Assembly (NCBI GenBank): GCA_031548025.1
Contig: JAVBRM010000077.1
Coordinates: forward strand, 7,249-71,248
Reading direction: 5' to 3'
DNA from: UBA5239 sp031548025
GTDB taxonomy: Bacteria > Verrucomicrobiota > Lentisphaeria > Victivallales > Victivallaceae
Length of the DNA: 64,000 bases
This document shows positions 17,010-25,623 of the stretch, piece by piece. The position numbers and the translations under genes were made by a program. How positions within the stretch are numbered: position 1 is the stretch's first letter; every line of letters begins with the position of its first letter. The notes under the pieces were generated by a model. The model ran no database searches and was not told where the DNA came from. It worked only from the letters and a program-made list of their open reading frames with translations.

Positions 17010-18017
17010 TCAGAGGGCACTTTCGATTGCCGGAATCAGGACCTTTTTGCGGGAAGTTTTGCTCAGGGTGAGCCAGTCTCCGTTGTTTTCGACCAGATAT
17101 TTCCGGTAGGCTTTTTCGGCCAAAGCTTTCTCGCCGGGCTCGACGCAGAGCACGAAAGAACGTTTGGCGGAAATGTCTTTGATCGCCCAGAAAAGGTAAT
17201 CCAGTTTGCGTTCCTTTTTGATCATCGCGAGCTGTTTTTTGATTTCGTCCGCGCGGAGCTTCAACGGTTCGGGAAAGAGAGTCTCGGCCAGCCCGAATCC
17301 CAGTTTTTTGCCACCGATGTTGTATTCCTTGTAGTCGCCGAAGATAACCTCTTCCGCCGACAACCCGCTGTAGTCGGATTTGGCCTCGAGCATCTGCCGC
17401 CCGAATACCTTGACGTCGGGCACTCCGGCAATCGCGGCGAGCTCTTTGACAATCGCGTGTTCGCGCTCGCTCATATCATTGTCGGTAAGGTTCAAAGTGT
17501 CTGAGAGAATCCCGCCCAGCAGCAGCAGCGCCGTCCCGCGGTCCGGGGTACGCCCGGATTTCAAGTAACGGTCCGCAACAATCGCCGCGGTAGCGGTCCA
17601 GGGGCGAAAATCGGCGGAAATCGGTTGCGGCGGAGTGAAAGTATCGCCCTGCAAGGGATGATGATCAATGATGCAGACCACATTGTCGTTGGCAACCGTA
17701 ACAGCGGATTGCAGCCGCTGGTTATGATCGACCAACCCGATTTTGACCTTGCTCAAATCTCCTGCCTGATCCGGCAGCGTGCGGCCGGCTTGTTTCAGCA
17801 GGAACATGACTTCGTTGTTGACCTTGCCGGAGATATAAACCTTGCCGCCATAGAGCGCGGCGCTGCCGAACGCGGAGGCGATACTGTCGCAGTCGGGATT
17901 GTTGTGACCCAGCCATATCATTCCCGCATTTTTTTCCGGTTCGATTTTTTCCAGGTCAAACGCCTGCAGGCAGACGACCAGCGGAGCCAGGAACAGTAAT
18001 AATAATTGCCATTTCAT
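17010..18017 (-). CDS. Family II (DHH) inorganic pyrophosphatase with signal peptide
   Basis: A 335-residue protein. After a hydrophobic N-terminus (MKWQLLLLFLAPLVVCLQA) comes a complete DHH/DHHA2 manganese pyrophosphatase. GHNNPDCDSIASA supplies His38, Asp42 and Asp44; then GLVDHNQ and CIIDHHPL; a C-terminal SKTSRKKVLIP holds the substrate Arg/Lys. Family II enzymes are usually ~310 residues and cytoplasmic, so the extra ~30 residues with signal-peptide character are unusual. Cys16 sits in LVVC, an imperfect lipobox. Alternative: an N-terminal anchor with a cytoplasmic domain. A Cys replaces the usual Thr in NPDTDS. The gene is divergent, with a 37-bp gap, from a signal peptidase. Activity predicted intact; location inferred. 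Confidence 0.85.
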   Translation of the reverse strand: MKWQLLLLFLAPLVVCLQAFDLEKIEPEKNAGMIWLGHNNPDCDSIASAFGSAALYGGKVYISGKVNNEVMFLLKQAGRTLPDQAGDLSKVKIGLVDHNQRLQSAVTVANDNVVCIIDHHPLQGDTFTPPQPISADFRPWTATAAIVADRYLKSGRTPDRGTALLLLGGILSDTLNLTDNDMSEREHAIVKELAAIAGVPDVKVFGRQMLEAKSDYSGLSAEEVIFGDYKEYNIGGKKLGFGLAETLFPEPLKLRADEIKKQLAMIKKERKLDYLFWAIKDISAKRSFVLCVEPGEKALAEKAYRKYLVENNGDWLTLSKTSRKKVLIPAIESAL

Positions 18018-18054
18018 ATTGAAAATCCATTGTTGAAGATTATTGTATTTGCTT

Positions 18055-18543
18055 ATGAAGATACACCGGAAAATTTTCTATGCAACCGCGGTTTTTATCA
18101 CAGTAATTGCCGCCTGCTACTTTCTGCAGCCATACCGCTTCCGGTTCGTTTGGGGCGACTCCATGTATCCTACACTCAAAAACGGCAGCGTAGTCTGGAT
18201 TGACACCGCCAGTTACCGGGAAGATCCGGTCAGGAAAGGTGATGTGGTATTTCTGAAACATGAAGGCGATACTTACGTTAAAAGAGTCGTCGCGCTTCCC
18301 GGTGATGAATTGCTGATGATCCGCTCCGGCGACGCCAGCGCGGTTTTGATTCCCCTCTGGCGGGTGATTCCCGCGCTCGAACTCTGCCGGAATTCCGAGG
18401 AAACCAAACTGGAACGGCTGATCGTTGAGAAAGATCAATTTTATGTAGTCGGCGATAATCGGGTTGCCTCCATTGACAGCCGAGATTTCGGAACGGTCCA
18501 CCGTTCCGAAATCATCGGGAAAGTTCTGCTCGAGGAGCATTAG
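18055..18543 (+). CDS. lepB: Type I signal peptidase (S26), small form
   Basis: A 162-residue protein. One N-terminal membrane segment (FYATAVFITVIAACYF) is followed by the catalytic boxes GDSMYPTL (Ser36), DVVFLKHEGDTYVKRVVALPGD (Lys76) and VVGDNRVASIDSRDFG. Both dyad residues are present. The start at 18055 is the first ATG; a TTG at 18043 is less likely. No good ribosome-binding site is visible. Shorter than typical LepB because it has a single membrane anchor and little domain II. It could process exported proteins including those in this window. Its stop overlaps the stop of the convergent prepilin-like gene by 4 bp. Confidence 0.87.
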   Translation: MKIHRKIFYATAVFITVIAACYFLQPYRFRFVWGDSMYPTLKNGSVVWIDTASYREDPVRKGDVVFLKHEGDTYVKRVVALPGDELLMIRSGDASAVLIPLWRVIPALELCRNSEETKLERLIVEKDQFYVVGDNRVASIDSRDFGTVHRSEIIGKVLLEEH

Positions 18544-19412
18544 AGTTTGGTACCGTCCGCGATTCCGACCGGATTCCAGGTTACATCGGAGCGGTTATGC
18601 CCTTTCTGATTCTGTTTTTCACTCAGGTCGTCGATCTGGTTGGTGTCGGCCAGATAGTCGTACTTGAAGTGTGCTGCATGGCCGTCGGCGAAGGTCAAGT
18701 GCAATCCCTTGTTGTGACGGGCCGCCATCCGCTGCCAGTCGCCCTTACAGCGGCCGAGCTTGACGGAGGTCGCTTCCTTCAAGGCGCCGCCGTTGAAAAC
18801 ATTCTGCTGTACGCACTGGTTCAGTTCGGTCAGATTAGCCCGGGTTTCACTCATCAGGACTGTTTTCGAACCCTGTTTAATCATCGAGAGTTTTCCCAGA
18901 TTGGTCGAATCTTCGAACGGGCTCAGCTTTGAGTTCGGCACATAATGGAAGCTGTAGTAATAGCTGCCGGATTTGAACAACTTGGTTTCCTCGTCGAATT
19001 TGTCGGTCGGCTTGGCGTCGTCTTTGTTGATCGGAGCCCTGGCGCCGGGGTCATTGAAGATGGATTTGGTTTTCTGGAAGGCTGCCAACGCTTTGTCTTT
19101 GTCGGTGGCGAAGTCCTTGAAGGGAGTCTGTCCCACGTAACCGGGCAGTGCATCCGCCCAGAATTTGTCACTGACTTCCTGACCATAAGAATCCGTAACA
19201 TTGTCCTCGCCGAAAAACGGCAGGCTTTCCTTGTTGTCGTCCGCGAACAGGGCAAAAGCCAATCCCCATTGCTTGCAGTTATTCATACTGCTGGACGCCT
19301 TGCTTTTGGCACGGGCGCCGTTAAGAGCCGGCAGAAGCATTCCCGCCAGGATGGCAATGATGGCTATCACTACCAGGAGTTCGATGAGTGTAAAATTCGA
19401 TCTGTTTTTCAT
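18540..19412 (-). CDS. Prepilin-like protein with H-X9-DG C-terminus
   Basis: A 290-residue protein: MKNRSNF leader, FTLIELLVVIAIIAIL, GMLLPALNGARAKSKASSSMNNCKQWG, and the tail RHNKGLHLTFADG, a perfect H-X9-DG. ATG 19412 gives a classic 6-residue prepilin leader, but its AAGGA is about 12 bases away. An in-frame ATG at 19496 would give a 34-residue leader. Upstream of that lies AAGGAGG and a four-codon TTG-initiated ORF whose TAA overlaps the ATG at 19496, so re-initiation there is conceivable. Divergent from the isomerase-like gene at 19803. Confidence 0.87.
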   Translation of the reverse strand: MKNRSNFTLIELLVVIAIIAILAGMLLPALNGARAKSKASSSMNNCKQWGLAFALFADDNKESLPFFGEDNVTDSYGQEVSDKFWADALPGYVGQTPFKDFATDKDKALAAFQKTKSIFNDPGARAPINKDDAKPTDKFDEETKLFKSGSYYYSFHYVPNSKLSPFEDSTNLGKLSMIKQGSKTVLMSETRANLTELNQCVQQNVFNGGALKEATSVKLGRCKGDWQRMAARHNKGLHLTFADGHAAHFKYDYLADTNQIDDLSEKQNQKGHNRSDVTWNPVGIADGTKL

Positions 19413-19802
19413 TTGTTTTTCAATCCTTGTTTTCTTGTTTTCGGCTTCATTTTGCCGTTGTTGATTTATCGGGTATATTTTTATTCTATTTTTCATTACT
19501 GGCGTTTCAATCCGAAACCTCCTTGCTGATTTTTAAATTTAATATAAATATATCATTTAAATATTCAGACCAAGTTATCCCAATGCTAAGAATTGGTTAA
19601 TTTTGCATAATTTTGCTTCCCTGCTTGAATTCATCAAAAATCCCATTAAATTACCTATCTCCGGTTATTAAACCAACAATAACCGGAGATAGCGATAAAT
19701 ATTGAGAATGTATGGTGGCAAGGAAAGTTTTCAATTGTAGTTGAAATCACCATTAACTGAGGTATTTTATCGGCAACCAATAATAATCCGGAGTTTTCAA
19801 TC
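19413..19802. other. 390-base divergent intergenic region
   Basis: AT-rich spacer between the prepilin-like gene (leftward) and the isomerase-like gene (rightward). It contains a possible long leader and AAGGAGG for the leftward gene, AT-rich -10-like stretches around 19530-19560, a perfect 15-bp inverted repeat (19655-19692), a weak rightward promoter candidate TTGAAA (19741-19746) with TATTTT (19763-19768), and CCGGAG ten bases before the ATG at 19803. No further ORF seen. Confidence 0.6.
19655..19692. repeat. Perfect 15-bp inverted repeat, 8-base loop
   Basis: CTATCTCCGGTTATT (19655-19669) and AATAACCGGAGATAG (19678-19692), loop AAACCAAC. There is no T-tract on either side, so it is more likely an operator or leader structure than a simple terminator. 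It sits midway between divergent genes. Confidence 0.7.
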
Positions 19803-20681
19803 ATGTCAGCCAAAGAAGTTCCTTTGTTTTATTGTTACTCATGGGCCAACGTGCCCGATTCCATGATCCCGAACATTTTCGCCGAATTCAAAGACAATGG
19901 AGTACGCCACCTGGTTTTCGGTCATACCTGGGCGGAAAGAATCCTGAAAGAACCGCGCTTCTTCTGTCAGTTGAAGGTAATGGCGATGAAAGCGGGAATA
20001 CAATTGGGAGCCATCCATGCGCCGTTCGGCCCGGAATTCGACCTGAATTGCCCGGAAGCGGCCCGCCGGCCCGGTTTGATCCAGGATCATATCACCTCAA
20101 TGAAATACGCGGCCGAGGTCGGCTGTCGGACCTATACCATTCACGTGGGAGCCTATCATTGGGTATTTCTGCATACACCGATGGCAGAACTCCGCGAACT
20201 CGCCCTCGACGCCATCGAAAAGCTGCTGCCGGAAGCGGAAAAACTGGATATCGTCATTGCGGTGGAAAACTCGTTCGAGCCGCCGAACTCCGCCGCGGAA
20301 GTGGTCGGGCTGGTCAGCCAATTCGTCTCCCCATACCTGGGCTGCTGCTTCGATACCGGACACGCCTGTATGATGTCGCCATTCCCCGGCAAAGATCCCG
20401 CCCAATATTTCCCGGGAATAACGAATGCCTGGTGGCAGGGCATCGAAGAAACCCCGAATTCGCTGGAAATGATGGCTCCGTACATCGTCACCACGCACAT
20501 GCACGACAACGACGGTTACCGCGACGCCCACGCCATGCCCGGCACCGGCCGCATCGACTGGCCCGAGCAAATCCGGCAGTTGAAAGCCTGCCCGCGCCTG
20601 ATGTCCATGCAGACCGAAACCTCCACCGCCAACGGCATCTCGGTCAAAAGGTTGGTGGAAACCTTTCAGCGGCTCGTATAA
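19803..20681 (+). CDS. Sugar phosphate isomerase/epimerase-like TIM-barrel protein
   Basis: A 292-residue protein of the xylose-isomerase-like (AP endonuclease 2) superfamily, no signal peptide. Metal-site carboxylates and histidines appear at the expected strand ends: IVIAVENSFEPPN (Glu), LGCCFDTGHACM (Asp, His), VTTHMHDNDGYRDAH (His, Asp), SMQTETS (Glu). GAIHAPFGPEFDLN near residue 70 is the usual substrate-loop His. GGAG is 10 bases before the ATG. Members isomerise or epimerise sugars or inositols; the substrate here is unknown. It stands alone on its strand, divergent from a prepilin-like gene. Confidence 0.87.
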   Translation: MSAKEVPLFYCYSWANVPDSMIPNIFAEFKDNGVRHLVFGHTWAERILKEPRFFCQLKVMAMKAGIQLGAIHAPFGPEFDLNCPEAARRPGLIQDHITSMKYAAEVGCRTYTIHVGAYHWVFLHTPMAELRELALDAIEKLLPEAEKLDIVIAVENSFEPPNSAAEVVGLVSQFVSPYLGCCFDTGHACMMSPFPGKDPAQYFPGITNAWWQGIEETPNSLEMMAPYIVTTHMHDNDGYRDAHAMPGTGRIDWPEQIRQLKACPRLMSMQTETSTANGISVKRLVETFQRLV

Positions 20682-20694
20682 TGCTCTTTCTGCC

Positions 20695-20717
20695 ACCGGT
20701 AAAGGGATTTTACCGGT
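20695..20717 (+). terminator. 9-bp hairpin 14 bases after the isomerase-like gene
   Basis: ACCGGTAAA (20695-20703), loop GGGAT, TTTACCGGT (20709-20717). A perfect stem, positioned like a terminator, but followed by ACAGCAGG rather than T residues. Confidence 0.4.
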
Positions 20718-20910
20718 ACAGCAGGCTTGGGTATTTGTTCTTCCAAGGGTAAAAATTGAAGATTTCGAATCGGTCATACATCACCAGACAGTCGCGATTC
20801 TGGCCTCTCATGAACAAGCCGCCACTGAAAAACCATTGAATAGTTCGCACAGAAAGCCGCAATGGATGGATGGAATTGCTTCTCCGAGGTCGCCATTCAC
20901 TTCGGCTTGT
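20710..20910 (-). pseudogene. Orphan 66-codon open frame, possible gene remnant
   Basis: A frame open from a TAG at 20911-20913 to a TAA at 20712-20710, without a start near its beginning. Its end reads as convincingly protein-like: QWFFSGGLFMRGQNRDC, then MYDRFEIFNFYPWKN and a YR terminus, rich in aromatic residues. An internal ATG at 20811 would give only 33 residues without a good ribosome-binding site. It lies just downstream of the 1260-residue secreted protein on the same strand. It may be the tail of a decayed gene; chance cannot be excluded. Confidence 0.2.
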
Positions 20911-20932
20911 CTACAGTGTTGAGTTATGAAAT

Positions 20933-23900
20933 TCAGCGAATTTGAAAGCTTTCTTTGAAATTCACTTTTTCTCCCGGTTTCAGAGTTACGGGCCGATAGT
21001 GCCATTCCACCGTGGAAGCTCCGCTGCCATTATAAAGTTGAAACGCGGTGAGATAACGCGCGTCAGGACGGTAGGATATGGCGTGATCGCCGAAGCTCTC
21101 CCGCAACTCGGGGGTGTCGGCGGCTTGCCGCTTCTGAAAACTTCTGCCGTCGTCCGGGGCACCGGCTCCTCCGGGAACGGCGATCCGCACGTCCGTGAGG
21201 CTTCGTTCCGCCGCAATCCATTGCCCGGAAGAAGAAAATTCGATTTTACCAGGCAAGGCTTTGCCGTTTTCTTCCGGATTCGGCATATTGCGTACCCAGA
21301 AGGCCAGCTCCAACGACTGTTTACCAGTATTGATATGAGTGGTCGTCACTTCAAATTCCGTTACATTTTCCGGGATGGCATAGGTTCGGACGGTTTTCAA
21401 CGACAGGCCGTTCCAGGTGTGTTCAAGTTGCAGTTCGGCACGGCCGGAAGCCACCAACGGCGTCGAGAGCCGGGAAGCGTTTTTTCCTCCCCGTCCTGAG
21501 CGCAGATTTTTCGGCAGCCAGATCCGGTTTTCCGCCAACAGTTGACCGTTTTTCCGGTTCGGACAGAGCGCCACACCGTTCACTGTCCAATTCATCACTG
21601 TTCCCCCGTTCGCCAGATCGATATGCAGTTTCTGGTTCGCGTTGGATAACACCGGAATCGGCACTCCGGAACCGTCAGGATCGTCGTAGCTCAATTCAAA
21701 GTTGCCGGATTTCCAGGGTTTGACCAGAGCCGTGTCAGCGCGAAGCTTGTCCGCGGCGATACGATGGCGCTGTTCCAGTTCCCGCTGCGACGGAGCCGCG
21801 TTCCACGCTTCCGGAATCGCTTCGCCCAGCAGTACGAAGCGGGCGTCGCGCGGCGGCACTTCCACCAGAAATTCTTTCGCATTTTCCGGTAAAATCAGTT
21901 TTTGCCGGGCAACCAGCTCCGATACACCGCGTTTGCCTAATGCTTCGGGTAAGGAGATACGCACCCAGGCGCTTTCCGTTGGATGGTAGTTCAACAGTGA
22001 AATAAGTTGTTTTCCGCCGTATTCGCGGGCGTTGAAACGAAAGTGTTGTTGCCAGCCCGGGTAGGACATCTCCAGAGTTTTACCTCCGGCTTGAATTTGG
22101 TTGACCCGCAACTCCAAAGCTTCCGCCTTGACGCCGGGTTGCTCTTGTCCGTCGAGGAAGAACTCTTCCAGCCGGGCGACTTCGGCCATCGCCTGGTCAG
22201 CGGCGAGGTAAAACTTGCCGTCCAACCGTTCACCGGGATAGATGGCGAAGCCGGGACAACCGTCCACCGCCGCCGTCAACAGCATCAGACGGAAACGCGC
22301 CGGAGTCAATACTTCGTCCGGAGAGAGATAGCTTCCGCTGCCGTCCACGGCACAGATCGGATAGTAAGGTTTGGTCAGACTTTGGCGTCCGATACGAATC
22401 ATATCGAATGCAACGGCATCCAGATAGTGGTAGTAGCTCGGCAGGTGCATATCCTGAAACGCTTCGTTCATCTGCGCGTCCTTGGCTATCGAGAAGTAAC
22501 GGGAACGGTAATCCGGCGCGGAATAGTTCACCACATAGTTGTAATCGCCGACTTTGAGTTTGAATTCCCGGGCGATTTTTTCCACCATCTCCACCTGGCC
22601 GGCGGCGAGTTCGACCCGGAATTCCCGCCACGCGTTTTTGTGATCACGCCGGATTTCCGCCGCCGTCAACAGATGGTCCGACTTCTGTTTTTCGGAAAAA
22701 TACCTACGGCAACGTTCACAGAAACACCAGTCCATCGGATGCCACTCTTCGGAATCCATAATGATGTATTCCCCGGGCATCGGTGCGCGGCCGGCAATGG
22801 AGTCGCGGATCAGCCGGTCGCGAATCGGCCGGAACTCCGGATCATACACCAGAAACGAGGGGCAGACATGACCGGGTTGAACTTTGCCGTCCGCTTTCAT
22901 GGCACTCGGCACTTTCATTTCCTTGAGTCCCGCATACCAGCGGAACGCCCCATTCGGCGCTCCGCGCAACATGAAAGTCCATCCGCGTTCAGCCAATATT
23001 TTGCGGGCATCGGCCAGCGGCTGGTAGTTCTGGTCATAACGGGCGCACCAGGTGTAACCGGCCTCCTCCTGGCAACGCAGCGAAGCCAGAAAAGCCTCCC
23101 GGTTGCCGAAGGTCAGATCCTCGTCATTCCAGCGGAAAAAGGCGAAACGTTTCGGATTCGGAGTTTTGACCATTGCGGGCAGAATGTTCAAGCGGAACCA
23201 CTCCTCCGGGCCGGAACGGCCGTCATTTTCCAAATGCCAGAAGACTTTCTCGCCTGTGATCGATTTGCCCGGCTCCTCCGGCATCAGCAACATCACCAAG
23301 CGGCGCTGATATAATGGCTGCCGCGCCGCTATAAGCATGCCGCGCGGACGCTCGAAACGCCAACGGCGATAATCACCTTCCGGGCGTTTCAATGGGGCCG
23401 ACGTGAATTTTTCCTGTCGCCAGTTCACAGGATGCGGGCAGACCGCATCGACGATTTTCACTTCGGCGGGCAAATCGATCAACAGGGCCGGAGCTTTCAA
23501 TTGATCCTTGTCGGCCATGAAGTGAAACGTCAACTTGGTCGGGCTGTCGGCAAAGGTGTTGAACTCCGGTTCGGCCGTTTCCTGCTGTTCACGGGAATGC
23601 ACCACCGGATACACCCGGGCAGTCAATATGTCACGAGTCAGGTGCAAGGCCGATTTCAAATCACCGGAATTTACCGTCACCCCGTCGAAGCGAACGGTTC
23701 CCATACCGGTATTGAGCAAAATCACGGCGGTGGAAACCGCTGTTTTAGGCACGGCGAAATGCGTATCGAACTTTTGCCATTCGCTTGAGCCGGACAACTC
23801 AGGAGCCAGAACTTCGCCCAGCGATTTGGCGTGAGCGTCAAAAAATTCCAGTCCGACGGCGGCCTTGCCGTCACCTTCGCAGCGGACGGCGCCGGAGAGC

Positions 23901-24715
23901 CGAAGCGCGGAGTGCTGCGACCACGTCGCCGGCAGCGCCGCCGTGAAGCCGGAACGCGCCGCTCCGGTACTCCAACGCTGAACTGCGCAGATTCGATCGC
24001 CGTCACGCTCCACGCCGACAGTCGAAACGTTTTCATTTCCGAGATAGGCCTTGAGCGTCCAATTTCCCGGCAGACCGGTTTCCTGAACGATTTCACCGTT
24101 GAAATCCAATTTAAGCGATTGAACGGCGGCGATTTCTTGCTTTTGGACGGCCGGGGCAACTGCGGAAACTGGAGTTTCCTCGTCTATTTCCACCGCGACG
24201 TTGTCGATCCAGAGCGTTCCGGTATCAGTCATGCGGATGGACAGCTCCAAGGTCGTCAAACCGGCGGGAAGCGTCACTGTTCCGGAAACAGTCTTCCAGT
24301 TGAAGTCGCCTTGAAGTCCGGCGATTTTTTTCCATACCGCCTGTTTTTGAGTCCCGGCGTCGCCTTTGGTCACAATGAGGGCATTTTTGATTCCAACGCC
24401 GCAGACCAGCATGGAAATTCGGCACTCCCGCGCCTGCTTCAGCTCCGGAAACCGGTAACGCTGAAATATGGAATGGTTGCTTTTGCCCGGCGCTTCCTTG
24501 ACTTCAATCCGCGCCGAGTATTTTCCCGCTCCGGGGTTGGAATCGTCCAGCGTGAACTCAACCGGCTTGCCAGGTACGGGCGACATTCGCCATCCGAAAG
24601 CAAAACCGGTGCGCGCGTCTTTCTCTTCAAATCCGGAATTGACCGTGAGGCTCGCTCCGGACAGCAGGGTTCCCGCCAGCAGGGACAACAACAGTAATGA
24701 TATTCTTTTTCTCAT
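20933..24715 (-). CDS. Very large secreted multidomain glycosidase-like protein
   Basis: A 1260-residue protein with signal peptide MRKRISLLLLSLLAGTLLSGA; AAGGAG precedes the ATG at 24715. Residues ~20-190 form a CBM4/9-like jelly roll (NSGFEEKDARTGFAFGW, TLWIDNVAVEID). A second similar module spans ~215-365 (LRLSGAVRCEGDGKAAVGLEFFDA, GTVRFDGVTVN). The middle (~500-850) looks like a catalytic barrel: KRFAFFRWNDEDL, then EYIIMDSEEWHPMDWCFCERC with a CxxC of the kind seen in large uronidase-like barrels, KVGDYNYVVNYSAP, DAVAFDMIRIGRQS, DGCPGFAIYPGERLDG. The last ~250 residues are beta-rich (TVMNWTVNGVALCPN, LKTVRTYAIPENVTEFEVTTTH). No family can be assigned securely. It is last in the gntR/prepilin-like/this operon (16-bp gap). 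Confidence 0.75.
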   Translation of the reverse strand: MRKRISLLLLSLLAGTLLSGASLTVNSGFEEKDARTGFAFGWRMSPVPGKPVEFTLDDSNPGAGKYSARIEVKEAPGKSNHSIFQRYRFPELKQARECRISMLVCGVGIKNALIVTKGDAGTQKQAVWKKIAGLQGDFNWKTVSGTVTLPAGLTTLELSIRMTDTGTLWIDNVAVEIDEETPVSAVAPAVQKQEIAAVQSLKLDFNGEIVQETGLPGNWTLKAYLGNENVSTVGVERDGDRICAVQRWSTGAARSGFTAALPATWSQHSALRLSGAVRCEGDGKAAVGLEFFDAHAKSLGEVLAPELSGSSEWQKFDTHFAVPKTAVSTAVILLNTGMGTVRFDGVTVNSGDLKSALHLTRDILTARVYPVVHSREQQETAEPEFNTFADSPTKLTFHFMADKDQLKAPALLIDLPAEVKIVDAVCPHPVNWRQEKFTSAPLKRPEGDYRRWRFERPRGMLIAARQPLYQRRLVMLLMPEEPGKSITGEKVFWHLENDGRSGPEEWFRLNILPAMVKTPNPKRFAFFRWNDEDLTFGNREAFLASLRCQEEAGYTWCARYDQNYQPLADARKILAERGWTFMLRGAPNGAFRWYAGLKEMKVPSAMKADGKVQPGHVCPSFLVYDPEFRPIRDRLIRDSIAGRAPMPGEYIIMDSEEWHPMDWCFCERCRRYFSEKQKSDHLLTAAEIRRDHKNAWREFRVELAAGQVEMVEKIAREFKLKVGDYNYVVNYSAPDYRSRYFSIAKDAQMNEAFQDMHLPSYYHYLDAVAFDMIRIGRQSLTKPYYPICAVDGSGSYLSPDEVLTPARFRLMLLTAAVDGCPGFAIYPGERLDGKFYLAADQAMAEVARLEEFFLDGQEQPGVKAEALELRVNQIQAGGKTLEMSYPGWQQHFRFNAREYGGKQLISLLNYHPTESAWVRISLPEALGKRGVSELVARQKLILPENAKEFLVEVPPRDARFVLLGEAIPEAWNAAPSQRELEQRHRIAADKLRADTALVKPWKSGNFELSYDDPDGSGVPIPVLSNANQKLHIDLANGGTVMNWTVNGVALCPNRKNGQLLAENRIWLPKNLRSGRGGKNASRLSTPLVASGRAELQLEHTWNGLSLKTVRTYAIPENVTEFEVTTTHINTGKQSLELAFWVRNMPNPEENGKALPGKIEFSSSGQWIAAERSLTDVRIAVPGGAGAPDDGRSFQKRQAADTPELRESFGDHAISYRPDARYLTAFQLYNGSGASTVEWHYRPVTLKPGEKVNFKESFQIR

Positions 24716-24731
24716 CAGATACTCCTTGGAA

Positions 24732-25586
24732 TCAGCGCCGGAAACCGGCATAATACAAAGCGGTTCCAGAACCGTCCAGTTTGGTTTTTACATGCCCTCG
24801 TTCCAACACTTCAGCCGCCAACAGGTTTTCGACATGGCCGTCGACGAAAGTGACATTGACGCTGCCGACGACCGCAACTCCTTCGGCAGCATATGCTCCG
24901 CTGCTGGAACCGGCTTCGCCCCCGGGACGATAGGAGTTGCCGCCGTGCCGATAACCGAGTCCGGAATAGTAATACCAACATGGAGTTGTGCGCAAGCCAA
25001 GGTCCGCAAAGATTGCCGCTCGGGAAGCAGTGGTTATCGCAGAAACCTTGCGGAATGTTCCATAATCTCTTAAAGTGACTCCGGTTGTTGCAGTGCTGTC
25101 GTCAATATTGCCGCACAACGATAGATTTACACCGTAGTGGGTATCGGTCCATTGATTGCGATCACCGGCGCTGTTTTTTCCCCAGCCTCCGGGCTGCTGT
25201 TCGGATGGACACATGAAAATCGATTTTCGGAGAAGCGCGATATTGTCCGCGGCCCGTCCGTCGAAACCATAATGGGAGTCTTTGCCGGAACGCGGTCCGG
25301 TAAAAATCGACACCTGATTGTACCACCACGGCGGACTGGTACACATTTTCCCCTGAATCAGCCAGCCGTCATAACTGTCGCTGTACATGGCTTGCCCGGT
25401 ACCCATGGTTTTCAGATTATTCTGGCAGAGAGAGGTACGTGCCCGCTCGCGCGCCTTGCTCAACGCTGGCAGCAGCAATGCCGCCAATATCGCAATGATT
25501 GCAATCACTACCAGGAGCTCTATTAATGTAAAAGCCATTGATTTTCGATCACGAGTGATTACTTTTGGAACGTTTTTGGGGTTCAT
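24732..25586 (-). CDS. Prepilin-like protein with expanded H-DG tail
   Basis: A 284-residue protein: basic leader (MNPKNVPKVITRDRKSMA), FTLIELLVVIAIIAIL, ALLLPALSKARERARTSLCQNNLKTMGTGQAMY. The tail has RHGG, a ~25-residue Gly/Ser/Ala-rich insertion, then VNVTFVDGH, i.e. an H-X9-DG motif split by an insertion. GGAG lies seven bases before the ATG at 25586; an upstream start at 25655 would overlap the regulator gene. It is 37 bp behind the gntR gene and 16 bp ahead of the giant secreted protein gene, so all three are probably cotranscribed. Confidence 0.88.
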   Translation of the reverse strand: MNPKNVPKVITRDRKSMAFTLIELLVVIAIIAILAALLLPALSKARERARTSLCQNNLKTMGTGQAMYSDSYDGWLIQGKMCTSPPWWYNQVSIFTGPRSGKDSHYGFDGRAADNIALLRKSIFMCPSEQQPGGWGKNSAGDRNQWTDTHYGVNLSLCGNIDDSTATTGVTLRDYGTFRKVSAITTASRAAIFADLGLRTTPCWYYYSGLGYRHGGNSYRPGGEAGSSSGAYAAEGVAVVGSVNVTFVDGHVENLLAAEVLERGHVKTKLDGSGTALYYAGFRR

Positions 25587-25623
25587 GGCAAGACTCCTTT
25601 TTTTATTAGATGATAATGAAAAA

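Noticed and set aside
18540..18543. 4-bp overlap of convergent stop codons as a regulatory signal
   Set aside because: Convergent stop overlaps are common in compact genomes and no terminator structure is present there.
22007..23314. Long plus-strand frame (435 codons) opposite the giant secreted protein
   Set aside because: High-GC shadow frame; composition is Arg/His-rich without any domain, while the opposite strand encodes recognisable modules.
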